64,000 nucleotides of DNA from Actinomadura violacea (GTDB lineage Bacteria; Actinomycetota; Actinomycetes; Streptosporangiales; Streptosporangiaceae), in assembly GCF_017573465.1 (NCBI RefSeq), contig NZ_JAGEPF010000009.1, positions 186,001 through 250,000 on the forward strand. Reading direction: 5' to 3'. The position numbers and the translations under genes are program-made. The notes under the pieces were generated by a model. It saw only the letters and a program-made list of their open reading frames with translations. It was not told the origin of the DNA and made no database searches. Below are positions 6,494 to 14,829 of this stretch, in pieces. Positions within the stretch are counted from its first letter, which is position 1, and each line of letters starts with the position of its first letter.

Positions 6494-7836
6494 CGCCGTG
6501 CTTCGTCTCCGGCGACCCGCAGCGGGGCGCTCGGGTCGTCATGGTCCTGCTGGGTGGTCTCGACGACGTCGTCGTCCGGCAGCACGACGGGCCGCGGCGG
6601 CTCCCAGCCGTCCCGGTCCAGCGCGCGCAGGAACGCCTCCACGATCACCGGGTCGAAGTGGTCGCCCATGCCGCGGCGCAGCTCCGCCACGGCCTCCGCC
6701 ACGGTGCGGGCCGCCCGGTAGGAGCGGGTGGAGGTCATCGAGTCGAACGCGTCCGCGACGGAGATGACCCGGGCGAACTCGGGGATCTCGTCGCCGGCCA
6801 GGCCCATCGGGTAGCCGCGGCCGTTCACCTTCTCGTGGTGGTGCATGATCCCGGCGAGCGCCTCGTCCAGGAACCCGATCTCCCGGACGATCTCCAGCCC
6901 GCGCATCGGGTGCAGCTGGATCGCGGCGAACTCCTCCTCGGTGAGCGAGCCGGACTTCTGCAGCACCTTCGTCGGGACGCCGAGCTTGCCGACGTCGTGC
7001 AGCATCCCCGCGTACCGGATCGCCTCGACCCGGTCGGCGCGCATGCCGATCTCCTGCGCGATCATCACCGAGCCGCGGGAGACCCGCTCGGAGTGGCCGC
7101 GGGTGTAGTAGTCCTTGGTCTCGACGGCCTGGCAGAGCGCGGCGAGGGTGGCGGCGTGCGCCTGCTGCTGCGCGTACGCCTGGTCCATCGCCCAGCGGGC
7201 GATGAACAGCGGCAGCAGCACCAGCACGGCGGCGAAGGCGCCGATCCGCGGCCAGAGCCCGGCGATCAGCAGCCCGACCATGCCGTAGCCGAGGCAGCCG
7301 ACGGCGAGCTGGCCGCTCTCGTGCAGCAGCTCGCGGGGCGCGGCCTGCCGGGACAGCAGCAGCACCCCGGCCATCAGCAGCAGGTTGACCAGGACGAAGG
7401 TGACCAGGGCGCCGAGGAACGGGCCGATGACGTTCTCCACCCAGCGGGACTGCTCGGGGTGGAAGCGGTCACCGCCGAGCAGGTCGAAGACCGTGCCGGC
7501 GCAGAAGCCGCTGAGCGCGAACTGCGCGCCGTTGAAGGCGCGCTTCTCGGGCGCGAAGAACCGCTGGCCGGTGACCAGCGCGCTGAGCCCGAGCAGCGCC
7601 GCGCCGGCCGGGCCGAGCAGCACGACCCCCGCCAGGCTGGCGGCGAAGCTGAGCGAGACCCGGGCCCGCTCGACGTTCAGCCGGGCGGGCGCCGAGTCGC
7701 AGATCAGGAACAGCAGGGCCAGCACGGCCAGTTTCGTCCAGTCCACCCCCGTGAAGGACGACGTGGCGATCAGCGCGGCCGCTAGCGCGACCACCCCGCA
7801 CACGTACGCCCAGGCAGCGAGAGGTAGTCCACGCAT
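6490..7836 (-). CDS. membrane HD-GYP phosphodiesterase (c-di-GMP hydrolase candidate)
   Basis: Residues 1-215 hold about eight membrane helices (MASE-like sensor region). The C-terminal half carries an intact HD-GYP domain: GHSERVSR near 247, HDVGKLGVP at 280-288 and HHHEKVNGRGYP at 332-343. This family hydrolyses cyclic di-GMP (or related dinucleotides) at a two- or three-metal centre on the cytoplasmic side. The C-terminal 45 residues are acidic and likely disordered. ATG at 7836 has an AGGGG ribosome site 6 bases upstream. The gene is coupled to the degenerate HD protein downstream and lies 64 bases downstream of a tiny Cys-containing ORF, which may be in the same transcript. Confidence 0.88.
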   Translation of the reverse strand: MRGLPLAAWAYVCGVVALAAALIATSSFTGVDWTKLAVLALLFLICDSAPARLNVERARVSLSFAASLAGVVLLGPAGAALLGLSALVTGQRFFAPEKRAFNGAQFALSGFCAGTVFDLLGGDRFHPEQSRWVENVIGPFLGALVTFVLVNLLLMAGVLLLSRQAAPRELLHESGQLAVGCLGYGMVGLLIAGLWPRIGAFAAVLVLLPLFIARWAMDQAYAQQQAHAATLAALCQAVETKDYYTRGHSERVSRGSVMIAQEIGMRADRVEAIRYAGMLHDVGKLGVPTKVLQKSGSLTEEEFAAIQLHPMRGLEIVREIGFLDEALAGIMHHHEKVNGRGYPMGLAGDEIPEFARVISVADAFDSMTSTRSYRAARTVAEAVAELRRGMGDHFDPVIVEAFLRALDRDGWEPPRPVVLPDDDVVETTQQDHDDPSAPLRVAGDEARR

Positions 7837-7900
7837 TGCCGCCCCTTAGGGAGTGACGAACGAGCGGGCCGCCGCCGGGATCGACCGTGCCTGCCGGCAC

Positions 7901-7996
7901 CTAGACCCAGGAAACGCCCTCGGGCATCATCAGCGACGACGACCCCGTGGCGCCCTGGCACCGGCCGCGTCCGGCCGGACTCTCGCACTTGAGCAT
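7901..7996 (-). CDS. candidate 31-aa peptide upstream of the HD-GYP gene
   Basis: This minus-strand ORF reads ATG 7996 to TAG 7901, with a strong GGGGAGG ribosome site 8 bases upstream. The peptide begins MLKCESPAGRGRCQG, with Cys at 4 and 13 in a basic, Gly-rich turn-like segment, then a Ser run and a hydrophobic end. It has no membrane helix or signal peptide. It precedes the HD-GYP gene on the same strand with a 64-base gap. I do not recognise the family. The ribosome site and biased composition suggest a real small protein, but coding conservation has not been tested. Confidence 0.4.
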   Translation of the reverse strand: MLKCESPAGRGRCQGATGSSSLMMPEGVSWV

Positions 7997-8385
7997 GGCT
8001 TCCGCCTCCCCCCGTTGACCGGGCCCGCCGGCCTCGCGGCCGACTCACCGGAACCGCACGGCCCCGATCTCCAGGTCCCCACATACCCCGAATTCCCGGG
8101 CATGCACGCGTTCCCGTCGCTGATTTCGGCCCAAGCCTAACGCGAACTGCCCAGGTCACACAGGCATGGCGGGAATCGTGAGCAAAGCGTGAAGCAAGGG
8201 TCACTTTAAGTGATCAATTGCCGGGGATAATGCACCGAGCGTACCCGCACAATGCCGCTGCACAATCTCAATGCACGTGCATCCGCAAATGGCATTCCTA
8301 AACCGGGCAGAATCAACCCATCAATGGCACCAAGCCGCATTCCCCGGCTCTCCGGCACGGAACCGGCCCTCCCGGGCGGCCGCGC
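7997..8385 (-). other. 389-base gap of lower GC with several palindromes, no gene seen
   Basis: The gap lies between the epimerase stop and the tiny ORF. It is clearly less GC-rich than its surroundings. It holds the perfect palindromes TCACTTTAAGTGA (8201-8213) and ATGCACGTGCAT (8271-8282). A TAGGCT -10-like box on the minus strand near 8134 could drive the tiny ORF and the HD-GYP genes. No open frame has both a ribosome site and coding-like composition. Confidence 0.4.
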
Positions 8386-9303
8386 TCAGGCGGTGCGCCC
8401 GCGCGCCCACGCGGCCGTCTCGGCCAGCCCGTCGGCGAGGCCCACCCGCGGCTCCCAGCCGAGCGCCTCCCGCGTCGGCCCCGGATCCACCGCCATCGCC
8501 GGCAGGTCGCCCAGCCGCGGCGGCGCGAACTCCGGCTCGTCCGGCGCGCCCACCGCGGCCGCCACGAGCGCGTGCAGGTCCCGGTCGGTCGTCTGCAGGC
8601 CCGTGCCGACGTTGAACCGGCCGCCGCCCCCCGCCTCGCCCGTGGCGCGCGCGAACGCGTCCACGACGTCCAGGACGTACACGTAGTCGCGGGTCTGCTT
8701 GCCGTCCCCGAACACCCGGGTCGGACGGCCCGCCAGCAGCGCGTCGGTGAAGATCGAGATCACGCCGGCCTCGCCCTCCGGCGTCTGCCGCGGCCCGTAC
8801 ACGTTCGCCAGCGTCAGCGTCGTGAAGTCGAGGCCGTGCAGCGCCCGGTACATCCCGGCGTACACCTCGCCCGACACCTTGGACGCCGCGTACGGCGACG
8901 CGGGCCGCAGCGGCGCGTCCGGCGGGACCGGCAGCGCGTCCGGCACCCCGTACACCGCGCAACTGGAGGTGAAGACGACCTTGCGGCTGCCCGCCGCGCG
9001 CGCCGCCTCCAGCACGTTCGCGGTGCCCGTCACGTTCACCCGCGCGTCGTGCAGCGGGTCGGCCACGCTCGCACGCACGCTCACCTGCGCCGCCAGATGG
9101 CAGACGACCTCGGGGCGGCGCGCCGCCATCCGCTCGGCGAGCGCCGGATCGGCCACGTCCATCCGCCACAGCTCGATGGCCGGGTTCTGGTTGGCGCCCG
9201 ACGACAGGTCGTCCACGCCGACGACCTCATGGCCGTCGGCGAGCAGCCGGTCGACGAGATGGGACCCGATGAAGCCGGCCGCGCCGGTGACGAGAGCGAG
9301 CAC
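8386..9303 (-). CDS. NAD-dependent epimerase/dehydratase, UDP-glucose 4-epimerase-like
   Basis: A 305-residue extended short-chain dehydrogenase/reductase. The NAD-binding GAAGFIGSH motif is at 7-15, the active-site Ser/Thr lies in FTSSCAVYG near 110-118, and the catalytic YAASK is near 139-143. An NVYGPRQ segment near 167 and RDYVYVLDV near 205 are typical of the GalE/RmlB group of sugar-nucleotide enzymes. It probably interconverts UDP-glucose and UDP-galactose or a related sugar; exact substrate cannot be told from sequence. The start is GTG at 9303. It stands alone, with no cell-wall or glycan cluster beside it. Confidence 0.85.
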   Translation of the reverse strand: MLALVTGAAGFIGSHLVDRLLADGHEVVGVDDLSSGANQNPAIELWRMDVADPALAERMAARRPEVVCHLAAQVSVRASVADPLHDARVNVTGTANVLEAARAAGSRKVVFTSSCAVYGVPDALPVPPDAPLRPASPYAASKVSGEVYAGMYRALHGLDFTTLTLANVYGPRQTPEGEAGVISIFTDALLAGRPTRVFGDGKQTRDYVYVLDVVDAFARATGEAGGGGRFNVGTGLQTTDRDLHALVAAAVGAPDEPEFAPPRLGDLPAMAVDPGPTREALGWEPRVGLADGLAETAAWARGRTA

Positions 9304-9429
9304 CCCAGCACGATACCCAGCCGGGGCCCCGCCGACCGGCGCCCGCGCCGTCCGGCCCCGGACACGCGGGGGCCGGCGTCAGGCGGACGCGGGCCCTACC
9401 CGGACTCCGCGGTCAAGCGGAATCCGCGG

Positions 9430-9747
9430 TCAGGCGGACTCGGACGCGCCGGTGCCGCCGCCCGCCGCGACGCCGCCGCCGGTCGACTTGATCTCGCCGC
9501 AGATCTCCTCGATCCGGCCGAGCACCTTGGAGCGCAGCTCGGCCGGCGCCTGCTCGCATCCGCAGGACTTGTTCACGATCTTCTTGACGGCCTCTTCCAG
9601 GCCGTACTCGCGCAGGCAGGGCCCGCACTCGTCGAGGTGCTCGCGCACCTCGCCGCAGCCGCCCTGGTCGAGTTCGCCGTCAAGGTAGGTGTAGACGCGC
9701 GCGAGGACCTCTTCGCAGGACGTCTCGTGGTGGTCGCCACAGCTCAT
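9430..9747 (-). CDS. rsrA: mycothiol-system anti-sigma factor RsrA
   Basis: This 105-residue protein matches the zinc-binding thiol-sensing anti-sigma factor that holds SigR inactive. It has the N-terminal MSCGDHHETSC and the zinc site Cys11, His37, Cys41 and Cys44 (HLDECGPC), numbered as in Streptomyces coelicolor RsrA, plus a CGC pair near 62-64. In the known system disulfide stress oxidises the Cys ligands, zinc leaves and SigR is released. It lies 89 bases downstream of sigR on the same strand, the conserved order. The 3' end is slightly repetitive: the stop region (gtcaggcgga-like units) is repeated three times between 9378 and 9445, suggesting small slippage duplications. Confidence 0.95.
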   Translation of the reverse strand: MSCGDHHETSCEEVLARVYTYLDGELDQGGCGEVREHLDECGPCLREYGLEEAVKKIVNKSCGCEQAPAELRSKVLGRIEEICGEIKSTGGGVAAGGGTGASESA

Positions 9748-9836
9748 GGCTCACGCACCCCTCTCGCTCACCGCGCCGCGCCCGGCCGCGGTGTCCGGCA
9801 TGTCGCTCCGTGCTGCGCGTCCGGCGCGTCCCCGGC

Positions 9837-10604
9837 TCATGCCGGCCCCCCGGTGGCGCGCGTCAGGCCGCGGTCCTGAGCGTAGTCCTCCAGCATCCCG
9901 CGCAGCTGCCGCCGTCCCCGGTGCAGCCGCGACATCACCGTGCCGATGGGCGTGCCCATGATGTCGGCGATCTCCTTGTAGGCGAAGCCCTCGACGTCGG
10001 CGAGGTAGACGGCGATGCGGAACTCCTCGGGCAGCTCCTGCAGCGCCCGCTTCACGTCGGAGTCGGGCAGGTGCTCCAGCGCCTCCGCCTCAGCGGACTT
10101 CAGCCCGCTGGAGGTGTGCGACTCGGCGCGCGCGAGCTGCCAGTCCTCGATCTCCTCGGCCGCGGACTGCTGCGGCTGGCGCTGCCGTTTGCGGTAGGAG
10201 TTGATGAACGTGTTGGTCAGGATGCGGTACAGCCACGCCTTGAGGTTGGTGCCTTCCTTGAACTGGTGGAAGGACGCGAACGCCTTGGCGAAGGTCTCCT
10301 GTACGAGATCCTCGGCGTCCGCCGGGTTGCGCGTCATGCGCAGCGCGGCCGAGTACAGCTGGTCCAAGAACGGGAGCACGTCGCGCTGGAACCGCTCCTG
10401 GCGCTGCTCAACGGTCTCCGTGGTGCCCGGTACCTGACCCACCCCCTTGACTGTGGCGCCCTTGGCCTTGGCCGGCCTGGTGGCGTCGTATCCCACAGAC
10501 GATATCGGGCCGCGCTGCCTGATCACGCCCCCGGGGGCGCGCGCGCCGCCGGGCGGGGACACTACCCCCGCGCCGCGCGGGTAATCGGCAACGGCTGTGG
10601 TCAT
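9837..10604 (-). CDS. sigR: ECF sigma factor SigR, oxidative/thiol stress
   Basis: The protein holds sigma region 2 ([16 protein letters not shown], then [11 protein letters not shown]) and region 4 ([26 protein letters not shown]), nearly identical to Streptomyces SigR. It directs RNA polymerase to thiol-stress genes such as thioredoxin and mycothiol genes, and is held by RsrA encoded just downstream. ATG at 10604 has GGAGG 9 bases upstream and gives a disordered, basic N-terminal extension of about 60 residues. Streptomyces makes a long and a short SigR form. A shorter start (GTG at 10442) exists here, but its ribosome site is too close to be convincing. A SigR-type promoter lies about 110 bases upstream. 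Confidence 0.95.
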   Translation of the reverse strand: MTTAVADYPRGAGVVSPPGGARAPGGVIRQRGPISSVGYDATRPAKAKGATVKGVGQVPGTTETVEQRQERFQRDVLPFLDQLYSAALRMTRNPADAEDLVQETFAKAFASFHQFKEGTNLKAWLYRILTNTFINSYRKRQRQPQQSAAEEIEDWQLARAESHTSSGLKSAEAEALEHLPDSDVKRALQELPEEFRIAVYLADVEGFAYKEIADIMGTPIGTVMSRLHRGRRQLRGMLEDYAQDRGLTRATGGPA

Positions 10605-10711
10605 CGGCCTGCACCTCCGCTGTAATCGTCCGTCGCACCGCCCGCGAGCGCGGGGAGTGCGGCCCGTCCGGTCGTGCGACTCCACGTATGCGGACGGTTA
10701 TGAGACGGTGC

Positions 10712-10738
10712 AACGCCGGGACGTGCCCGCCGATTCCC
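10712..10738 (-). promoter_or_regulatory. SigR-dependent promoter upstream of sigR (autoregulation)
   Basis: On the minus strand the sequence reads GGGAAT, 18 bases, GTT. This matches the known SigR promoter consensus (GGGAAT-N18/19-GTT). It sits upstream of sigR and points toward it, so SigR should activate its own operon, as in Streptomyces. Confidence 0.8.
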
Positions 10739-10876
10739 CGACCGGGAGCCGCGCGCGGAAAAGATTCCGGACGTCCCCGTGCGGCCCGGGTCACCCCGCC
10801 CGGCCTGCACGGAGGGTGATGACCGGGCCCTGACGGGGAAAGAACTCACATACACGGCGAGAACAGGAGCAAACCG

Positions 10877-11689
10877 TTGCTACCGGTGCCGGCGCGACCT
10901 CCCGAGCCCACCATCGCCAGCCTGCGCGACTCCCCCACGGAGGGCGACGCTTTGGCGCGCTACTGGAGGTTCTACTGGGCGGTGGCCGACGCGCAGCTGA
11001 CGCGCTGGCTGCCGCGCAGGCCGTCGCGCGTCCTCGACATATCCGGCGACCACGGCCGCTGCGCGGAGCGCGCCGCCGAGGCCGGCCACACCGTCGTCGA
11101 GGTCCGCGACCCCCTGCTGGAGCGCCGCACGCGCGGAGCGCTCGCCGCGGGCGCGTCCGGCGACGGGTCCGCGGCGGCCGGGCCCGCGACGACCAAGGTC
11201 CTCGGCGACTCGGGCTCGCTGGCGTTCCTCGGCGCCGCGTCGATGGACGCCGTCCTCGCCGAGAACCGGGTGCTGTCGCGGCACCTGGCCACCGAGGAGA
11301 CGATCGCGGAGATCGCGCGGGTGCTGCGGCCCGGCGGGCGGGTCCTGCTGTGCGTGGACTCCCTGACGCTCGGGATGGCGCTGCTGGCCGAGCAGAGCCA
11401 CTGGGCGCACCTGTCGGACGTGCCGGCCGCGGAGGTCGTGCTGGTGCCGTGGCCGGACGGGACGATCACCCGCTGCTTCGGCGCCGACCAGCTGCGCGAG
11501 CTGCTCGCCGAGGTCGGCCTGGAGGTGGCGTGGATCAGGCCGCGCACGGCGCTGTCGCCGTCGACGGTGGAGCACGTGCTGGCCTCGTCGCCGGACGCGC
11601 TGCCGCGGCTGGTCCGGACGGAGCTGAACGCCCCGCCCGGGGACGAGTCCCTGGGCTTCCATCTCCTCGCCAGCGCCAAACGGCTCTAG
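10877..11689 (+). CDS. class I SAM-dependent methyltransferase-like protein
   Basis: A 270-residue protein with a Rossmann-type methyltransferase layout. It shows VLDISGDHGRCAERAAEAGH near 51-70 (motif I, slightly atypical), an LAFLGAASMDAVLAEN segment near 112, and VLRPGGRVLLCVD near 150. The substrate is unknown. The TTG start at 10877 has an AGGAG site 7 bases upstream. It is divergent from sigR and shares its intergenic region. Motif I lacks the classic E/DxGxGxG spacing, so weak or no SAM binding is possible. Confidence 0.7.
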   Translation: MLPVPARPPEPTIASLRDSPTEGDALARYWRFYWAVADAQLTRWLPRRPSRVLDISGDHGRCAERAAEAGHTVVEVRDPLLERRTRGALAAGASGDGSAAAGPATTKVLGDSGSLAFLGAASMDAVLAENRVLSRHLATEETIAEIARVLRPGGRVLLCVDSLTLGMALLAEQSHWAHLSDVPAAEVVLVPWPDGTITRCFGADQLRELLAEVGLEVAWIRPRTALSPSTVEHVLASSPDALPRLVRTELNAPPGDESLGFHLLASAKRL

Positions 11690-11711
11690 GACGGCCGCCG
11701 GGGCCCGCGCC

Positions 11712-12044
11712 TCACCGTCCGCGGCGGTCGTGCCGGGCCTGGCAGGGGACGCAGCGAGCGGCGTCGGGACGGGCCTCCAGCCGCCCTTCGGGGACCGGGC
11801 CGCCGCAGCCGACGCAGCGGCCGTAGGTGCCGGCGGCGAGGCGGTCGAGCGCGGCCCGGACGGCGCCGCGGTGCCGGCGCAGGGCGTCGAGCGCGGCCTC
11901 GACGCGGTGGTGCTCGGAAAGGCCCGACCCCGCGTCCGCCGGCGCGTTCTCGCGCTCCGGGCTCTCTCCCCGCAGAATGGCGATGGACCGATCCAAATCC
12001 TCGATCATCGCCTCCAGTCGGGAACGGGCTGCGGCTGCGTCCAC
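11712..12044 (-). CDS. DksA/TraR-family C4 zinc-finger protein
   Basis: With the start at GTG 12044 the protein is 110 residues: an N-terminal helical hairpin (RSRLEAMIEDLDRSIAIL, then the EAALDALRRHRGAVRAAL helix) and a C-terminal zinc finger CVGCGG...CVPCQ. This fits the DksA/TraR family, which acts through the secondary channel of RNA polymerase. A GGAGG lies about 12 bases upstream of this GTG. A longer reading frame to 12203 exists, but its extra 50 residues look like non-coding read-through. Actinobacterial members are poorly characterised, so a transcription role is by family only. Confidence 0.75.
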   Translation of the reverse strand: MDAAAARSRLEAMIEDLDRSIAILRGESPERENAPADAGSGLSEHHRVEAALDALRRHRGAVRAALDRLAAGTYGRCVGCGGPVPEGRLEARPDAARCVPCQARHDRRGR

Positions 12045-12159
12045 GAGGTCCGAACTCCTCCCGGTGGGGGTCTCCGGGCAAAGCCGTCCGGCGCGCGGGA
12101 GGGCCGGTCCCGGCCGCCGGTGCCGGGAGGGGCCGGAAGCGGCGGCGGCCGGAACGCGG

Positions 12160-12954
12160 TCAGAACAGCGAGCCGGAATGATTGCCCGGATTATCCCCAT
12201 CACTGGCGGGTTCTATGAGTTCCGGGCCGTTGTTTTTCACGCTGTTGACCGCCTTCGACACCGGATAGGCGTCCATCGTCCCCGCCATCGCCGGGACGAG
12301 CAGGCCGCGCACCTCGTCCGGGTCGGTCAGCCCGGGGTCGAGCCAGGCGTCCCACTGGTCCGGGCGCACCACCATCGGCATCCGGTCGTGGATGCGGCCG
12401 AGGTCGTCGGGCGCGTCCGTGGTGATCACCGTGCACGTCCAGAGCCAGTCGGCGTCCTCGTCGTCGCGCGGCTTCCACAATTCGTAGAGCCCCGCCATCG
12501 CCATGACGGCGCCGCCCTTCGGGCGGATGAAGAACGGCTGCTTCTGCGGCTTCCTCTTCGCCTTCTTCTCGCCCTCCGCCGGATCGTCGGACTCCTGGAG
12601 CACGTACCACTCGAAGTAGCCGTCGGCGGGCAGCAGGCAGCGCCGCTTCGCGAACGCCCGCCGGTAGGACGGCTTCTCGTGGACGGTCTCGGCCCGCGCG
12701 TTGATCATCCGGGAGCCGATCGACAGGTCCTTGGCCCACGACGGGACGAGCCCCCAGCGCAGCGTGCGGAGCTGCCGCACCGCCTCCTCGCCGTCCGGGG
12801 CGTCCTTCGGGGCCCGGGCGAGGACCGCCGGGACCTGTTTCGTCGGGGCGACGTTGTAGTCGGGCTGGATCTCCCCGCCGGCCGCGTCGACCTGCACCTG
12901 GAACTCGTCCAGCAGCTCCTGACGCGCGCGGGTGGTGGCATATCGACCGCACAT
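12160..12954 (-). CDS. SRAP-domain protein (HMCES/YedK family), abasic-site DNA repair
   Basis: The start at ATG 12954 is set by the family's absolute need for Cys at position 2. The protein begins MCGRYATT, and after Met removal the Cys forms a thiazolidine crosslink with abasic sites in single-stranded DNA. Other hallmarks are YNVAPT near 32, RWGLVPSWAKD near 66, NARAETVHEKPSYRRAF near 85, LLPADGYFEWY near 108, and a His in GRIHDRMP near 199. The 264 residues are slightly long because of a charged insert (KKAKRKPQK) in the middle. It is divergent from the DoxX-like gene with a 52-base gap. Confidence 0.92.
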   Translation of the reverse strand: MCGRYATTRARQELLDEFQVQVDAAGGEIQPDYNVAPTKQVPAVLARAPKDAPDGEEAVRQLRTLRWGLVPSWAKDLSIGSRMINARAETVHEKPSYRRAFAKRRCLLPADGYFEWYVLQESDDPAEGEKKAKRKPQKQPFFIRPKGGAVMAMAGLYELWKPRDDEDADWLWTCTVITTDAPDDLGRIHDRMPMVVRPDQWDAWLDPGLTDPDEVRGLLVPAMAGTMDAYPVSKAVNSVKNNGPELIEPASDGDNPGNHSGSLF

Positions 12955-13006
12955 GGTCCCCATCCTGCCGCGCTTGAGGCGCATCGTGGCGGGCATGTAG
13001 CGGGTC

Positions 13007-14080
13007 ATGCGACCCATCGAGACCCTGGCCCGCCCCATGGTGGCGGCCCCGTTCATCATGACCGGTCTGGAGGCGGTCCGCGATCCGCGCCCGCGCGCCG
13101 AGCAGGTCGGGCCGTCGGTGAAGCCGATCGCCGACCGGATCGACTGGATGCCGAAGGACCCCGAGACCCTCGTCCGCATCGAGGGCGCGATCAGCGTCGG
13201 CACCGGCGCCCTGCTCGTCATGGGCAGGTTCCGGCGGCTGACGACGCTGCTGCTCGCCGCGCAGATGCTGCCCGCGCTGGCGACCGAGCACCGCTACTGG
13301 AGCGAGGACGACCCGGACCGCCGCGCCGAAGAGCGCTCCCACCTGCTGAAGAACGCCGCGCTGTTCGGCGCGCTGCTGATCTCGGCGACCGAGCCGCGGC
13401 GCCCCCCGCGCCTCGCCGAGCTGCGCCGCGTCGCGCGCGAGTCCCAGATCAGGACGGGCGCCGAGGCCAAGGCGATGCGCCGGGAGGCGGCGGCGACGCT
13501 GCGCGAGGCGCGCCGCGAGGCGGCCCGGCAGGCCCGGGTGGCCCGCGCCGAGGGCGGCCGGAAGGCGGCCCGGCAGGCCGCGCGGGCCGCGAAGGCCGGC
13601 AGCGGCGGCGGTGCCGTGCTCGGCGCGAAGCTGGGCAAGGCGTCCGCGAAGGCGGGCAAGGCGTCGGGCAAGGCGTCCGGGATGATGGCGCAGGCCGGCA
13701 AGTCCATCAAGGCGGGCGCCGCGACGCAGGCCGCGAAGGCCGCGAAGACGGGCCGGGGCGGCGGCGCGAAGCTCGGCATGAGGCTCGGCCGGGCCTCCGG
13801 CAAGGCGTCCGGGCGCGGCGGCGCGCTGCTGGGCGGGCTGAAGCTCGGCAAGGCGTCCCGCAAGGGCGGCAGGCTGGGGCTGATGGGCGGCAAGGCCGGG
13901 CTCATGGGCGGCAAGGCCGCGGGGAAGGCCGGCAAGGCGTCCGGGATGGCGTCACAGGCCGGCCGGACCATGAAGGCGCAGACCGCCGCGCAGGCCGCCC
14001 GCGCCGCGAAGGCCGGCCGGACGGTGCAGGCCGGCACGGCGGTGCAGGCGGGCAAGGTGCTGCAGGCCGTCAAGCACTGA
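13007..14080 (+). CDS. DoxX-family membrane protein with a long histone-like Lys/Ala/Gly tail
   Basis: Residues 1-130 form a DoxX-type membrane domain (ARPMVAAPFIMTGLEAV, MLPALATEHRYW near 95). From about 135 to 357 the protein becomes extremely rich in Ala, Lys, Gly and Arg. Loose repeats of about 60 residues carry units such as KAGKASGKASG and QAARAAKAG. Tails of this type in actinobacterial HupS/HU and eukaryotic H1 bind DNA without sequence preference. The tail probably lies in the cytoplasm and could tie DNA or polyanions to the membrane; this is inference. DoxX proteins usually end near residue 150-180, so the tail is an unusual addition. ATG at 13007 follows directly on a divergent promoter region. 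Confidence 0.75.
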   Translation: MRPIETLARPMVAAPFIMTGLEAVRDPRPRAEQVGPSVKPIADRIDWMPKDPETLVRIEGAISVGTGALLVMGRFRRLTTLLLAAQMLPALATEHRYWSEDDPDRRAEERSHLLKNAALFGALLISATEPRRPPRLAELRRVARESQIRTGAEAKAMRREAAATLREARREAARQARVARAEGGRKAARQAARAAKAGSGGGAVLGAKLGKASAKAGKASGKASGMMAQAGKSIKAGAATQAAKAAKTGRGGGAKLGMRLGRASGKASGRGGALLGGLKLGKASRKGGRLGLMGGKAGLMGGKAAGKAGKASGMASQAGRTMKAQTAAQAARAAKAGRTVQAGTAVQAGKVLQAVKH

Positions 14081-14229
14081 GCCGCCGCGGGCGCGGCCGG
14101 GCGGCCGGTTTCCCGAAGCGGGCCTTAACGCGGCCTCAAATCCGTTGAACCGCGCGCCGGGCCGGCCGCGTACTGCCTGGTGACCGCCCGCACACCTGGG
14201 TCCTTCGACCGACACGGAGACGCCCGGCC

Positions 14230-14829
14230 ATGGCAGCACCCGGATCGACCGGCCGGACGGGCGGCCTGCGGAGCCTGCTCCGCAGGCCCGGCCCGGCCGC
14301 CGTTCCGCGCCCGCGCCCCGCGCCCGGCGGCGAGGAACTGGTCGCGCAGCTGTACCGGGAGTACCAGCGGCCGCTGATGTCGTTCGTCCTGCGGCTGACC
14401 GGCGGCGACCGGCAGTGGGCGGAGGACGTGGCGCAGGAGACGATGATCCGGGCGTGGCGCAGCGCCGACCGGCTGGACGTCCGGACGGCCTCGCTGATGC
14501 CCTGGCTGGCCACCGTGGCGCGGCGTATCGTGATCGACGACCGGCGGCACCGCGACGTGCGGCCCCCCGAGGTCGGCGACGCCCCCCTGGAGAACCTCCC
14601 GATGGCGGACGAGATGGACGCCCTGCTGCGCAAGGTCGTCGTGGCCGAGGCGCTGGCCTCGCTGTCACCCGCGCACCGGCAGGCGCTGACCGAGACGGTG
14701 CTGCGCGACCGGACGGTCAACCAGGCGGCCGAGCATCTCGGGATCCCGGTGGGGACGGTGAAGTCCCGGGTGTACTACGCGCTGCGCGCCCTGCGCGTCG
14801 CCTTGGCGGAGAGGGGGGTGACCTCATGA
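14230..14829 (+). CDS. ECF RNA polymerase sigma factor
   Basis: A 199-residue sigma factor with region 2 (LYREYQRPLMSFVLRLTGG, then WAEDVAQETMIRAWR) and region 4 (SPAHRQALTETVLRDRTVNQ, IPVGTVKSRVYYALRAL). It resembles the SigK/SigL-type ECF group. The anti-sigma gene overlaps its stop (ATGA), so the pair is coupled. The 149-base upstream gap contains TGAAC and CGTA boxes that could be an ECF-type self-promoter, but the match is weak. The signal sensed is unknown. Confidence 0.9.
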   Translation: MAAPGSTGRTGGLRSLLRRPGPAAVPRPRPAPGGEELVAQLYREYQRPLMSFVLRLTGGDRQWAEDVAQETMIRAWRSADRLDVRTASLMPWLATVARRIVIDDRRHRDVRPPEVGDAPLENLPMADEMDALLRKVVVAEALASLSPAHRQALTETVLRDRTVNQAAEHLGIPVGTVKSRVYYALRALRVALAERGVTS

